Shown here: positions 17,276 to 26,948 of the stretch, in pieces
Position numbering within the stretch: the first letter of the stretch is position 1
Layout: each line of letters opens with the position of its first letter
Assembly: GCA_041441465.1 (NCBI GenBank)
Contig: JASDSY010000015.1
Location: 115,781 to 179,780, forward strand
Reading direction: 5' to 3'
Length of the DNA stretch: 64,000 nucleotides
Origin: JASDSY01 sp041441465
Lineage (GTDB): Bacteria; Muiribacteriota; UBA9980
The notes under the pieces: generated by a model
What the model was told of the DNA's origin: nothing
The model's input: the letters and a program-made list of their open reading frames with translations, nothing else
Database searches by the model: none
Program-made: the position numbers and the translations under genes

Positions 17276-18472
17276 TTATGTTTTATTAACGAGTTCAAGC
17301 ATCGGCATGAATATGGCCATAACTATACCGCCTATGACGATACCCATGAACACGATAACGAGAGGTTCTATAACTGACGTCAAGCCTTTTACGGCAGTGT
17401 CGACTTCCTGGTCATAGAAGTCGGCGATCTTTGTCAACATCTTGTCGAGCTCACCAGTTTCTTCTCCGACCGCGATCATTTGTACGACCATCGGCGGGAA
17501 AACGTTTGACGCTTTTAAAGGTTCTGATATCGATTCACCTTCACGGATAGACGCGCGAGTTTTGTTTACGGCTTCCGCAATTACTATGTTGCCGGCCGTA
17601 TCGGCGGTAACTTCGAGGGCCTGTAATATCGGAACGCCTGACGCGATGAGAGTACCTAATGTGCGCGTAAATTTAGCGACGGCGACTTTTTTCTGCATTA
17701 AGCCGATAACCGGCATTTTTAATATGTTGGTATCGAACAGGCGCTGGCCGCGTTCGCTTTCAAAGAATTTCTTTATACCTATGAATGCTGCGATCGCGCC
17801 TATTATGAGAAGTATTAAATAATCATTGGCAAACCCTGAAATACCGAGCAAAATTCGTGTCGGCAGAGGCAGCTTGGATTCGCCCATATCCTTAAATATA
17901 GTTTCGAATGTAGGCAAAACGAATATGACGAGGAATATAACGACGAGAATGGCTATGCTGAATACGACGACTGGATATGTCATCGCGCCTTTAACCTTCT
18001 GCTTCAATTGTTCGCTCGATTCGAGATATGTGGCGAGACGGGAAAGAATGTCTTCCAAAATACCGCCCGCTTCGCCGGCTTTTACAAGGTTAACGAACAG
18101 GTTGTTGAATACTTTAGGGTGCTGCTGTAAAGCTTTTGACAGGTTGGAACCAGCTTCGACGTCCTGCCTTACCTTTGTTATAATTTCCTTAAAACGCGGG
18201 TTTTCACATTGCTGGCACAATATAGTGAGACAGCGTACTAAAGGAACGCCCGCGCCGATCATTGTGGCAAACTGTCTTGCGAAAATCGAAATTTCGCCCG
18301 CGCTTACCTTTTTCTGGAAAAGCTGAAACTCTTTGCCTTTTTCTTTTATATTTGTAACGAAATATCCGCGCTCACGCAGTTTGGAAATAACCGCTTCTTT
18401 TGAATCGCCTTCGGTATCGCTTGTTATTATCTTGCCTTCGAAATTTCTCGCTGTATAAACAAAGCGTGGCAT
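17276..18472 (-). CDS. pilC: Type IV pilus inner-membrane platform protein PilC
   Basis: PilC/GspF anchors the cytoplasmic ATPases and conducts pilin subunits into the fibre. The protein has 398 residues and the usual two T2SSF repeats: residues about 65-190 (FARQFATMIGAGVPLVRCL, KVFNNLFVNLVKAGEAGG) and 270-395 (FTRTLGTLIASGVPILQAL, FPPMVVQMIAVGEETGELD). Three membrane helices lie near 165-190, 215-235 and 370-390. The N-terminal 60 residues are the small ARNFEGKIITSDTEG-type domain. The start has GGAGGG upstream. It is preceded by pilT and pilB on the same strand, with spacers that would allow separate promoters. A paralogue lies at 43249. Confidence 0.95.
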   Translation of the reverse strand: MPRFVYTARNFEGKIITSDTEGDSKEAVISKLRERGYFVTNIKEKGKEFQLFQKKVSAGEISIFARQFATMIGAGVPLVRCLTILCQQCENPRFKEIITKVRQDVEAGSNLSKALQQHPKVFNNLFVNLVKAGEAGGILEDILSRLATYLESSEQLKQKVKGAMTYPVVVFSIAILVVIFLVIFVLPTFETIFKDMGESKLPLPTRILLGISGFANDYLILLIIGAIAAFIGIKKFFESERGQRLFDTNILKMPVIGLMQKKVAVAKFTRTLGTLIASGVPILQALEVTADTAGNIVIAEAVNKTRASIREGESISEPLKASNVFPPMVVQMIAVGEETGELDKMLTKIADFYDQEVDTAVKGLTSVIEPLVIVFMGIVIGGIVMAIFMPMLELVNKT

Positions 18473-18596
18473 ATTATTTCCCTCCTTAAAATCGCAAAAT
18501 CAAAAAATATTCTAATTATATTATATCATAATTACGCTTAGAATGTAAGGGCGTAAGTTATGTTTTGTAAATTTATTAGTTTTTATTATTTGATAA

Positions 18597-18625
18597 AAAC
18601 ATTATCAGCCATTCAAAATGCTGAT
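18597..18625 (-). terminator. Possible weak terminator after pilT
   Basis: ATCAGC and GCTGAT form a 6-bp stem with a 10-nt loop; on the minus strand it is followed by AATGTTTTT. It lies about 40 nt after the pilT stop. The stem is short, so confidence is low. Confidence 0.35.
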
Positions 18626-18665
18626 CGAAATATTTATTTGAAACGGCTGCCTGAAAAAATTAGAA

Positions 18666-19733
18666 TTAAAGCGTTCTCGCTTTTAACATACGCTGCAATT
18701 CTTCAGGGTATAACGATCTTGAAAGCGCTTCTTCCATTGTTATAAGCCCTTTAAAGAATAATCCTGACAACGATTGCTCGAATGTCTGCATGCCTATGTT
18801 CTGCGCAGTCTGCATAACCGTATATAATTGGTGTATTTTTTGTTCGCGTATCAAGTTCTGTACGGCAGGCGTTTGAACCAATATTTCAATTGCCGGGATA
18901 CGGCCTTTTCCTGTCGATAGCGGAAGCAATTGCTGAGCTACTACGCCCTGGATAACGAATGAAAGCTGCGTCCTGATCTGCTGCTGCTGATACGGCGGGA
19001 ATATATCTATGATACGGTTGACGGTCTGCGGCGCGTCGGTCGTATGCAATGTAGCGAACACAAGGTGGCCGGTTTCGGCGAGAGTCAAGCCGGATTCGAC
19101 TGTTTCAAGGTCACGCATTTCACCTATGAGTACTACGTCCGGGTCCTGACGCAAAACGTGGCGCAATGCCTCGGAAAATGATTTTGTGTCAACGTGAAGC
19201 TCGCGCTGGTTTACGACTGATTTTTTGTGGTAGTGAAGGTATTCTATAGGGTCTTCGATTGTCAATATGTGGACTTTTTGCTCCTGGTTAATGAGGTTAA
19301 TCAATGCCGCAAGCGATGTCGATTTGCCAGAGCCGGTAGGTCCTGTGAATAATACCAGGCCTTTTGGCAGGCGTGCGAAGTCGGCGACTTTAACCGGCAG
19401 TTTCAATTCTTCAAGCGCGGGAATTTTAGAAGGAATAACACGGAAAGCCGCTCCGATACAGCCTCTCTGACGATAGATGTTAACCCTGAATCGTCCGAAA
19501 CCATGAACGCTGTAAGAAATATCAAGCTCATGTTTTTCTTCGAACTCTTTTTGCTGTTCGGCTGTTAACATATTATAAACCAGCGAACGCGTGTCCATAG
19601 GAGTTAAAACATCAAGATCGGTCGGAATAAGATCGCCGTCAACACGTATGACAGGCGGAGTTCCTACCGTTAAGTGCAAGTCAGATGCTTCATTATCGAC
19701 AACAAGGTTTAAAAGGTCATTTAAAATAAACAA
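18666..19733 (-). CDS. pilT: Twitching motility retraction ATPase PilT
   Basis: PilT is the hexameric ATPase that depolymerises the pilus. The protein has 355 residues. Walker A is GPTGSGKSTSLAALI near residue 130, the Asp box is TIEDPIEYLHYHKKS, Walker B is DVVLIGEMRDLETVE near 205, and a His box LVFATLHT follows. The C-terminal AVQNLIREQK corresponds to the PilT signature AIRNLIRE and distinguishes it from PilB. The start is TTG with GGGAG 9 nt upstream. It is the only retraction ATPase in the window. It lies between pilB and pilC on the same strand. Confidence 0.96.
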   Translation of the reverse strand: MFILNDLLNLVVDNEASDLHLTVGTPPVIRVDGDLIPTDLDVLTPMDTRSLVYNMLTAEQQKEFEEKHELDISYSVHGFGRFRVNIYRQRGCIGAAFRVIPSKIPALEELKLPVKVADFARLPKGLVLFTGPTGSGKSTSLAALINLINQEQKVHILTIEDPIEYLHYHKKSVVNQRELHVDTKSFSEALRHVLRQDPDVVLIGEMRDLETVESGLTLAETGHLVFATLHTTDAPQTVNRIIDIFPPYQQQQIRTQLSFVIQGVVAQQLLPLSTGKGRIPAIEILVQTPAVQNLIREQKIHQLYTVMQTAQNIGMQTFEQSLSGLFFKGLITMEEALSRSLYPEELQRMLKARTL

Positions 19734-20021
19734 TCTATATTACTCCCTTCAAAAATTTATAATTTTATGAATTTTTTGATTTATGTATATTGCTGATTCA
19801 AATTGCATAATTACAAAAATATATTATTATTTAAAGCTGCTTGACGGAAAATCAAATATAATTATATATTGATAATTTCAACTTAATTTTTTAAATTTTG
19901 CCGCCCAAAAATAAAATTATTGAATTTACTTTTTAAGTATATTTAGCGAGTGGTTAACCGCACAAGTCTAATTTCAAATTTTATTGGTTTTACGGCCGTA
20001 TTTAATTTATAAATAACGAAA

Positions 20022-21746
20022 TTAAGCAGTTACCGAGAATACTTCTTCTACCGTGGTTTTACCGAGCAATACTTTTCTTATCGCGGATTCGCGAAGTGAC
20101 AACATGCCTTCTGCGCAGGCAGCTTCCTTTAATTCAAGTGTTGACGCGCGGTCAAGTATCATTTTTCTGATGGTATCCGAAACTGACATGACTTCGTATA
20201 TCCCGACGCGGCCCTTATAACCTTTACCGCCGCATTTTTCACAGCCTTTGCCCTTATAAAAGACAAGGTTTTTGAGGTTTAAGTGCGGCAGTTCGAGTTT
20301 AACAAGAAGTTCGGGAGTTATATTTAAAGCTTTTATTAAGTCCGGCTTTGGCTTATATTCGACTTTGCAGTCTTTGCAGATGACTTTTACGAGACGCTGC
20401 GCCTGTACGAGTATCAATGAAGTCGCGACCATGAATGGCTCTATACCCATGTTGAGGAGACGGCCGACTGTTGAAGGAGCGTCGTTAGTGTGGAGTGTCG
20501 AAAGCACCAGATGTCCTGTAAGTGATGCTTTTATGGCGATTTCGCAAGTTTCGAAGTCACGTATCTCGCCCACCATTATTACGTCCGGGTCCTGCCTCAA
20601 GAACGAACGCAGAGCCGCGGCGAATGTCAGGCCTATGTCTGCGCGGCATTGTACCTGATTTATACCGTGAAGGTTATATTCAACCGGATCTTCAGCCGTC
20701 ATAACGTTAACGTCGATCTGGTTAACTGTATGAAGCGCCGAATAAAGTGTCGTTGTTTTACCGGAACCTGTCGGGCCGGTAACGAGTACTATTCCGTTCG
20801 GCATTGAAATTGCCGCCATGAATTTTTCGAGCGATTTCGGCTCGAACCCGAGGTCGGTAAGGTCGAGTTTAAGGTTGCTCTGGTCGAGAATACGCATAAC
20901 TATCTTTTCGCCCCAGACGACTGGTACGGTAGATACGCGAAGGTCGACCGGCCTGTTATTGACTTTAATTTTTATGCGTCCGTCCTGCGGCAGTCGTTTT
21001 TCAGCGATATCAAGCTGTGACATGATCTTTACGCGGGAGGTAATAGCCGCTTGAGCTCGTTTCGGCGGTTCCATCGTTACGCGGCAATCGCCGTCGAGAC
21101 GGTATCTTATGCGCATTTCTTTTTCGAACGGTTCGATGTGGATATCGGATACGCCTTCCGTTACGGCATTTGATATTACAAGGTTAACGAGTTTGATGAT
21201 AGGCGCGTCATTTTCGTCGAGTTCCTCGAGGTTTCCAAGTTCGCTTGATTCAGAAACGTCCTTGCCGATATCGCCAAGGTCTTCCATTAACTCGTCCATT
21301 TTGCCTTCGCTGCCGTATGCCTGGTCAAGCGCTTCATTTATGTCCGTCGATGTCGCAACGACGGGCTTTACGACAAGCCCGGTCATAAACTGGATATCGT
21401 CTATCGCGAGAATGTTTAGAGGGTCAACCATTGCAACCGTGAGTTTATTTCCTACTTTGTTGATTGGAATCAGCTGATGGCGGCGTGCTATATTTTCAGG
21501 TATTACGCGAACAGTCGCCGGATCGATGAGGTAGTTTGAAAGGTTAATGTATGGTATTCCGAGCTGCTTGCCGAGGACCGTAACTATGTCATTTTCAGTG
21601 ACGATGCCCATTTCGACAAGTACCTGTCCGAGTCTTTTACCGCTTTGTTTTTGAATTTCAAGGGCTTTTTGCAACTGCTCTTCGTTAACCAGACCGTCCT
21701 GTAGTAACGCGTCGCCAAGCCTTAATCGTTTTTTAGGTTCAACCAC
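20022..21746 (-). CDS. pilB: Type IV pilus extension ATPase PilB with MshEN domain
   Basis: PilB/GspE powers pilin assembly. Residues 9-32 and 38-61 are two 24-residue motifs starting RLG, each with Gly at position 10, Leu at position 21 and Gln at position 24, separated by the 5-residue spacer KQSGK. This matches the c-di-GMP-binding MshEN pattern described for MshE and related ATPases. The GspE_N part continues with IARRHQLIPINK and MVDPLN. The ATPase core has Walker A GPTGSGKTTTLYSAL, Walker B DVIMVGEIRDFETCE and a tetracysteine Zn site (CKDC and CEKC). The start is GTG with GGAGGG 6 nt upstream. Length is 574 residues, as usual. A paralogue with altered motifs is at 56691. Confidence 0.96.
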   Translation of the reverse strand: MVEPKKRLRLGDALLQDGLVNEEQLQKALEIQKQSGKRLGQVLVEMGIVTENDIVTVLGKQLGIPYINLSNYLIDPATVRVIPENIARRHQLIPINKVGNKLTVAMVDPLNILAIDDIQFMTGLVVKPVVATSTDINEALDQAYGSEGKMDELMEDLGDIGKDVSESSELGNLEELDENDAPIIKLVNLVISNAVTEGVSDIHIEPFEKEMRIRYRLDGDCRVTMEPPKRAQAAITSRVKIMSQLDIAEKRLPQDGRIKIKVNNRPVDLRVSTVPVVWGEKIVMRILDQSNLKLDLTDLGFEPKSLEKFMAAISMPNGIVLVTGPTGSGKTTTLYSALHTVNQIDVNVMTAEDPVEYNLHGINQVQCRADIGLTFAAALRSFLRQDPDVIMVGEIRDFETCEIAIKASLTGHLVLSTLHTNDAPSTVGRLLNMGIEPFMVATSLILVQAQRLVKVICKDCKVEYKPKPDLIKALNITPELLVKLELPHLNLKNLVFYKGKGCEKCGGKGYKGRVGIYEVMSVSDTIRKMILDRASTLELKEAACAEGMLSLRESAIRKVLLGKTTVEEVFSVTA

Positions 21747-21846
21747 CGGTATCCCTCCAAAAGTTATAGAAAAATGAATTTATAATAATAAAAAAACTAT
21801 TTTATCTGCCGCCGGGAATCATATAAAATAATCAAATGCTGGTTTA

Positions 21847-22737
21847 TTATTGGGCCATCGCAATGCATATGTTTTTTCTCAGCTCGTTTACTGCCTGAGT
21901 ATAAACGCATACCGGCGGTTTTTTGCCCGTCCATTCAAAAAAAGACAATAAACCTTGATAAACCAGCATATCAAGGCCTCTTATTATTTGACTTCCTGCG
22001 TCCTGTGCTTTACTCAAAAAATCACAGTCTATATTCTCGTAATAAGACAAATCATAAATCACGTGCTCACGTTTAAAACAATGCTCCGGCAGATTTACCG
22101 GAAACTCTCCGCCGTTTTGAAACGCCGAAGTCGCGTTGACTATAATATCAGTTTCTAAAATTATACACTTAATTTTATTATTTTGCAAATCGGAAAAATT
22201 GAATATTAAAAAATTTTCTGACTTGAACTTGGTGACATTTATAATTTCTTCTTTCAATCTTTCAGCGTTCGCTAAAGTTCTGTTAATGATTATTATTTTG
22301 CCTATTCCGTTATTAATTGACTGCAATATCGCGGCGCGCGCCGCACCGCCTGCGCCGAAAAACAATATCGTTTTTCCTTTGAGCGTAATGCCGCGCCTGA
22401 TTAAAGGCATCACAAAACCGTATCCATCGGTGTTTTTCCCTATGAAACGGCCGTTTATAAGTTTAACGACATTGCACGCGCCGCAGCGTTTGGTAAATAT
22501 ATCGGCTTCATCCAGATATTCTAAAATTTTTGTTTTATATGGTTTGGTGATATTAAATCCGACCAAATCATGGTTTTTTTTCAATTTTTGTATGAGCGCA
22601 TCGAAATTTTTTTCCGCAACCGGCATTAGTTCATAAATATATTCATTGCTCATATTTAAATATGCCAGCGCCGCGTTATGAATCGCGGGCGATGGACTGT
22701 CTTTTATATTTTCGCCTATTAAATAAATTTTTTTCAT
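21847..22737 (-). CDS. aroE: Shikimate dehydrogenase (NADP+)
   Basis: AroE reduces 3-dehydroshikimate to shikimate in aromatic amino acid synthesis. The 296-residue protein shows the shikimate-binding DSPSPAIHNAAL near residue 13, the catalytic-Lys motif FNITKPYK near residue 62, GKNTDGYGFV, and the dinucleotide-binding GAGGAARAAI near residue 128, followed by INRTLANAERL. The end MLVYQGLLSFFEWTG is typical. It sits between pilB and an NHL-repeat gene, with no obvious functional link to either. The start is ATG with GGAT upstream. Confidence 0.94.
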   Translation of the reverse strand: MKKIYLIGENIKDSPSPAIHNAALAYLNMSNEYIYELMPVAEKNFDALIQKLKKNHDLVGFNITKPYKTKILEYLDEADIFTKRCGACNVVKLINGRFIGKNTDGYGFVMPLIRRGITLKGKTILFFGAGGAARAAILQSINNGIGKIIIINRTLANAERLKEEIINVTKFKSENFLIFNFSDLQNNKIKCIILETDIIVNATSAFQNGGEFPVNLPEHCFKREHVIYDLSYYENIDCDFLSKAQDAGSQIIRGLDMLVYQGLLSFFEWTGKKPPVCVYTQAVNELRKNICIAMAQ

Positions 22738-22779
22738 TACGTTATCCGTTCTAAGTTAAAATCAAAAAAATATATACTT

Positions 22780-24468
22780 TTAGTGTTTGATGTGTTTTTC
22801 TTCTTTTTTATTTTTATCTTCGTCTTCAGCTTCGTATTTTATGGTTGAATCAGACGCATTACCCTTTATGTTTTTTTTGAATTCCTCAAAATTATTATTA
22901 TCTTCTGACTCGTCTGATTCTGCCGTTTTTTCTTTTATTAAAACTTCGTAAGTTTCAGGTATGAATTTTTTACGCCTTACTTCAAAAAGGCTGGGCTCTT
23001 CCTGCTGTTCTTTATTGACTTTTTCAATCATTTTTATTATGTTCTCGTTTTTATAAACTTCGGCATTTATTTGTTTCGTGAACGCGTCTTGGAATTTTTC
23101 GTTATCGCTTTGCGCGGCTATTTTTTTCATTTGCAGCCTTGCATATTTTGACGGAAGGTTATTGTGGTTTTTCTTTAATATTTCAAAATATTTATTATAT
23201 GCGTCGTCGGTTTTTCCGATTTCCTGAAGTGAATAAGCCAGATAATAAAGTGCATTTATGTTTTCTGGAATGCGCTTATACACTTTTTCAAGATATTTTA
23301 TAGCGTTTTTATAATCTTTGGATATATATAACTTTCTGCCCTTTTCAAAATTATTGCCTTCGAAAATTAAAATTTCTTTACGTTCGCTGTCTAATACATA
23401 AACAAGGCCGGCAGCGCTGTCGACTTTGACTGAAACCGGATGTTTCAACTGGCCTATTGATGTTGCGACTTCGTTTGAGTCAAGATTATTTGGCAGTCTG
23501 TAAAAAAAATCTTTGAAATAATCTTTTGCCAGAAAACTTACGTTTAAATTTTTAATTTCACCTATGTATTCGCCATTTTTATTGAATTTTTGTATCCGTG
23601 AGTTAAGCGAATCGGCGGCATATATGTTATCGGCCGAATCGAAACATATATCGGCGATGCCGTTAAATTCGCCGGGCTGCCTGCCTTTGCTTCCTATTGA
23701 TTTAAGATAAACTCCGGCCGTGTCAAAAATTTTTATCATGTCGTTTCCGGTGTCGCATATGTATAAATCGCGCTCATTATTTAAAAGCAGCGGCCCGGGA
23801 AGATATAATTGCCATTTATTTATGCCTTTTGACGCGAAGGAATATAAAAATCTGGGTTTGTTGTTATATACGCATATCCTGCAGTTATATCTGTCGGATA
23901 TGTAAAGTTTTTTGTCTTTTTTACCCCTGTCGTCGAGACATACTCCGCCAGGCTCGCTTAGTTCCATAAATGAATCGCCGACGCTGCCGAATTTTTTTTG
24001 CGGTATACCGTAGTTATTGAATATCAATATGCGGTGGAATTGTGAGTCGGACACAAAGTAAAGATCGGACTCGCGGCTGATAAAAATGGAGGAAATTTTG
24101 CCAAAAAGCTTTTTGGGCGAGTAATAATTCAAGCCGAACTCGCCGTTTCTTTTATAAGTTTTAGTGTCATATTCATAAATTTTACCGCTTAAATAATCGC
24201 CTACTAAAAGCCTTGAATATTTTTTGTCGAATGCCATGGCACATGGTTCAATAAAAAAATTTTCATCGGTGTCGTTAAGCTGGATTATTTTTTTTAACTC
24301 ATAATAATCGCTTTCGAGATCATAATTTTTGCCGAGGAAGACGTCATCATTTCTAAATAGAGTATTGTCAAATGCGAAAACTGTTTTACTGGAGCCGATT
24401 ACAGCCAATAAAATCAGCAGTATAGAAAAAAATTTTTTTGTATTTTTTAAAATTCTTTGTTTGTTCAT
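22780..24468 (-). CDS. Exported NHL-repeat protein with TPR and charged tail
   Basis: A 562-residue protein with a cleavable-type signal peptide (ILLILLAVIGSSKTVFAF). Residues about 60-370 form NHL-type propeller repeats (e.g. PGGVCLDDRGKKDKKLYISDRYNCRI and GIADICFDSADNIYAADSLNSRI). Residues about 375-470 contain TPR-like helices (YKNAIKYLEKVYKRIPENINALYYLAY). The last 50 residues are highly charged (Glu, Asp, Lys). It is probably a periplasmic or surface scaffold. It starts its own minus-strand unit 42 nt before aroE, divergent from the KAP NTPase gene. The function is not known; similar NHL repeats occur in the surface proteins at 29101 and 33959. Confidence 0.75.
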   Translation of the reverse strand: MNKQRILKNTKKFFSILLILLAVIGSSKTVFAFDNTLFRNDDVFLGKNYDLESDYYELKKIIQLNDTDENFFIEPCAMAFDKKYSRLLVGDYLSGKIYEYDTKTYKRNGEFGLNYYSPKKLFGKISSIFISRESDLYFVSDSQFHRILIFNNYGIPQKKFGSVGDSFMELSEPGGVCLDDRGKKDKKLYISDRYNCRICVYNNKPRFLYSFASKGINKWQLYLPGPLLLNNERDLYICDTGNDMIKIFDTAGVYLKSIGSKGRQPGEFNGIADICFDSADNIYAADSLNSRIQKFNKNGEYIGEIKNLNVSFLAKDYFKDFFYRLPNNLDSNEVATSIGQLKHPVSVKVDSAAGLVYVLDSERKEILIFEGNNFEKGRKLYISKDYKNAIKYLEKVYKRIPENINALYYLAYSLQEIGKTDDAYNKYFEILKKNHNNLPSKYARLQMKKIAAQSDNEKFQDAFTKQINAEVYKNENIIKMIEKVNKEQQEEPSLFEVRRKKFIPETYEVLIKEKTAESDESEDNNNFEEFKKNIKGNASDSTIKYEAEDEDKNKKEEKHIKH

Positions 24469-24562
24469 TTTTTACGCGTTAAATTATAACATAATACTTA
24501 TTAAAATTAAATATATTTTTTAATACTAAAGATATAATTTAATCAATTAACGATTAATTAAC

Positions 24563-24591
24563 TTGACTGATTAATGATTGAATGGTAAAAT
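24563..24591 (+). promoter_or_regulatory. Promoter of the KAP NTPase-uppP unit
   Basis: TTGACT (24563-24568) and TAAAAT (24586-24591) are separated by 17 nt in an AT-rich divergent region. A further TATAAT at 24604-24609 lacks a well-spaced -35. The KAP gene begins at 24651. Confidence 0.6.
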
Positions 24592-24650
24592 TCAACTTGA
24601 CTCTATAATAATTTTGCGGGTTCAAAACCGGGCGAGAAGTGGATTATAAA

Positions 24651-26945
24651 ATGTCAGATAAATTCGGATGGATAAGTAATTTTTTTGACGGCGGCTCGAA
24701 AAAAGACGTCGCCGGTGTTGGAGAGGGTTCCGATAGAACTCTAAATTCCGATTCGGAATTGGAATCTAAGTTTCATGATTTTTTTATGAAAAAAGATTAC
24801 TACATGTCCGATACGCCCATATCAGTTCCGGAACAGGACCGTTTTAACAGATGGCCGTTCGCCAATCGCGTTGCTGCCACTATCAGTTCGAGACTCGACC
24901 CGGGCAGTATAGTAATAGCGATTTATGGAGCCTGGGGTGAGGGAAAAACTTCAGTTTTAAATCTTATCGAAAGAGAACTAAAAAAGAGCGGCGATATAAT
25001 AGCCATAAGATTTAATCCGTGGCGCTTTAATGATGAAGCGCATTTATTGCAAAACTTTTTTAAGACGCTTGCCGACGCTATTGGTAAATCACCGAATTCA
25101 TATAAGGAAAAAATAGGCCGTCTGATTTTAAATTATGCGGCGATACTTATGCCGTTCTCCTTCAGCGTGCCATTTTTTGAAATTACTCCCGGCGAGAGTG
25201 TAAAATCTCTCGGTAAGATAATGTCATCGGTTGAACTTGATGAGCTGCGCAAACGAATCGAGAAATTTTTGAAAGATGAAAATAAACGTGTGGTCGTTAT
25301 CATGGATGATATCGACAGGCTTGACCGTGCTGAAATTCAGAATATCTTTAAGCTCGTCAAACTTTCCGCTGATTTTGATAATACCGCCTATATACTTGCT
25401 TTTGACGAAGATATGGTTTCGTCGGCGCTTGGCGAACGTTATGGCTCAGGAAATAAGGAATCAGGACGCAATTTTCTTGAGAAAATTGTGCAGGTGCCTT
25501 TAAATTTGCCGATGGCCGATAAGCTTTCGCTTAGAAAATTTTTCTTCGACTGCGTTGACGAAGTTCTAAAAGAATCGGCAGTCGAGTTGACTGACGAAGA
25601 ATCGCAGGCGTTTGTCATAAATTACATATACGGTCTCGAGCCGCGTCTGGCGACTCCGCGTATTGCTAAATGCTACCGCAACGTGCTTAGTTTTTCACTG
25701 CCGATACTGAAAAAGAGAGTGAATCATCTTGATCTTATGCTTGTCGAAGCTTTGCGCGTTTTTTATCCTGCGCTTTATGACATAATTCGCGCTAATCCTG
25801 ATGTGTTTCTCGGCACTCAGCTTGTGAATTATATAGAGGGCGAGGACCCTATAAAAGTCAGGAACTCAAAAATAATAGAACGCGGTTTTACAGGACTTCT
25901 CGCGGAAGAAATCGAGGCTGCGAAATATATTTTAAAATATCTGTTCCCGCGCACTATGATAATATTCGGAAGCGGCTCATATTACGGTGCGGAATGGAAC
26001 GAGACCTGGAATAACGAGCTGCGTGTCGCGTCGGAGGAACATTTCAGCAAGTATTTCTCTTATTCGATAAGCGATAACGATATATCTAATGCGGAAATCA
26101 AAAAATTTATCGAGTTAGTTGAAAATAACTGCGTTAATGATATTTGTGATGAGATAAAAAAAATAACCGCGAATAAGGGCGCGGAAAAATTCTTGCTGGC
26201 GGTTATGCGCAAAGAGCGCAACCTTACGCCGGCCGGTGTAAAAAAACTTGCAGCCGCCATATCAAAAAGCAGTGACATTTTCCCGAAACCTGTATCGTCG
26301 TTTACATTTACAAGCGTATATTCACAGGCCGGAATATTTGTCAGCCAGCTTGTCATGTGCCTGAAAAAAGGTTCTGAATGCCTTAAACTGGCCGTCGAAA
26401 TCATGAAAAGCTCTTCTAATTTATCGTTCGCGCTGGAATGTTTCGGCTGGATAATGAGAAGCTGCGGCAGTAATTCTCAAAACCGCATATTTTCATATGA
26501 GGATGAATATCTGATCGCCGGCGAGCTTACAAGCCGCCTGAAAAATTCTTCCGCGTCGGTCCCGTTTTATGTAACCGACATTGAAATGGCAGCCGAGATT
26601 TTTAATTTTTGGGGCATATTCGGCGCGGCCGAGGATATTTTACAATATATAAAAGACTCTTTCGATTGTAATGTTTCAAATGTAGTGGTTTTTTTGAAAT
26701 GTTTTGTAAAAAGATCCATGCTTTCTGATAATCCGAAGCCGGCCGTATTCAGTAAAAATATATTTACAGATGCGGAATATCAAAAAATTGCCAAATATAT
26801 CGATCCTAAGTTAGTTTATGATGCGGTGTGCAAACTATTCGGCGAGGAATTAAAGCTTTTGGAAACCGAGAAGAATCAAATATCGCTTGACGAGATTATA
26901 GTATATCAATTTTTTAGAATATATAAGAACAGGAGCGTACATTAA
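24651..26945 (+). CDS. KAP family P-loop NTPase
   Basis: KAP NTPases (named after Kidins220/ARMS and phage T7 PifA) are STAND/AAA-like ATPases often associated with membranes, plasmids or phage exclusion. Here Walker A is GAWGEGKTSVL near residues 93-103, followed by the family signature FNPWRFNDEAHLLQNFF. Walker B is VVVIMDDIDRLD near 215, with an IFKLVKLSADFDNTAYILAFD sensor strand and the FLEKIVQVPLNLP motif. A moderately hydrophobic stretch near 158-175 sits where many KAP proteins insert membrane helices. The C-terminal 350 residues are helical and of unknown function. ATG at 24651 was chosen because GGA lies 7 nt before it; an in-frame GTG exists at 24639. uppP starts 3 nt after the stop. 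Confidence 0.9.
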   Translation: MSDKFGWISNFFDGGSKKDVAGVGEGSDRTLNSDSELESKFHDFFMKKDYYMSDTPISVPEQDRFNRWPFANRVAATISSRLDPGSIVIAIYGAWGEGKTSVLNLIERELKKSGDIIAIRFNPWRFNDEAHLLQNFFKTLADAIGKSPNSYKEKIGRLILNYAAILMPFSFSVPFFEITPGESVKSLGKIMSSVELDELRKRIEKFLKDENKRVVVIMDDIDRLDRAEIQNIFKLVKLSADFDNTAYILAFDEDMVSSALGERYGSGNKESGRNFLEKIVQVPLNLPMADKLSLRKFFFDCVDEVLKESAVELTDEESQAFVINYIYGLEPRLATPRIAKCYRNVLSFSLPILKKRVNHLDLMLVEALRVFYPALYDIIRANPDVFLGTQLVNYIEGEDPIKVRNSKIIERGFTGLLAEEIEAAKYILKYLFPRTMIIFGSGSYYGAEWNETWNNELRVASEEHFSKYFSYSISDNDISNAEIKKFIELVENNCVNDICDEIKKITANKGAEKFLLAVMRKERNLTPAGVKKLAAAISKSSDIFPKPVSSFTFTSVYSQAGIFVSQLVMCLKKGSECLKLAVEIMKSSSNLSFALECFGWIMRSCGSNSQNRIFSYEDEYLIAGELTSRLKNSSASVPFYVTDIEMAAEIFNFWGIFGAAEDILQYIKDSFDCNVSNVVVFLKCFVKRSMLSDNPKPAVFSKNIFTDAEYQKIAKYIDPKLVYDAVCKLFGEELKLLETEKNQISLDEIIVYQFFRIYKNRSVH

Positions 26946-26948
26946 AAA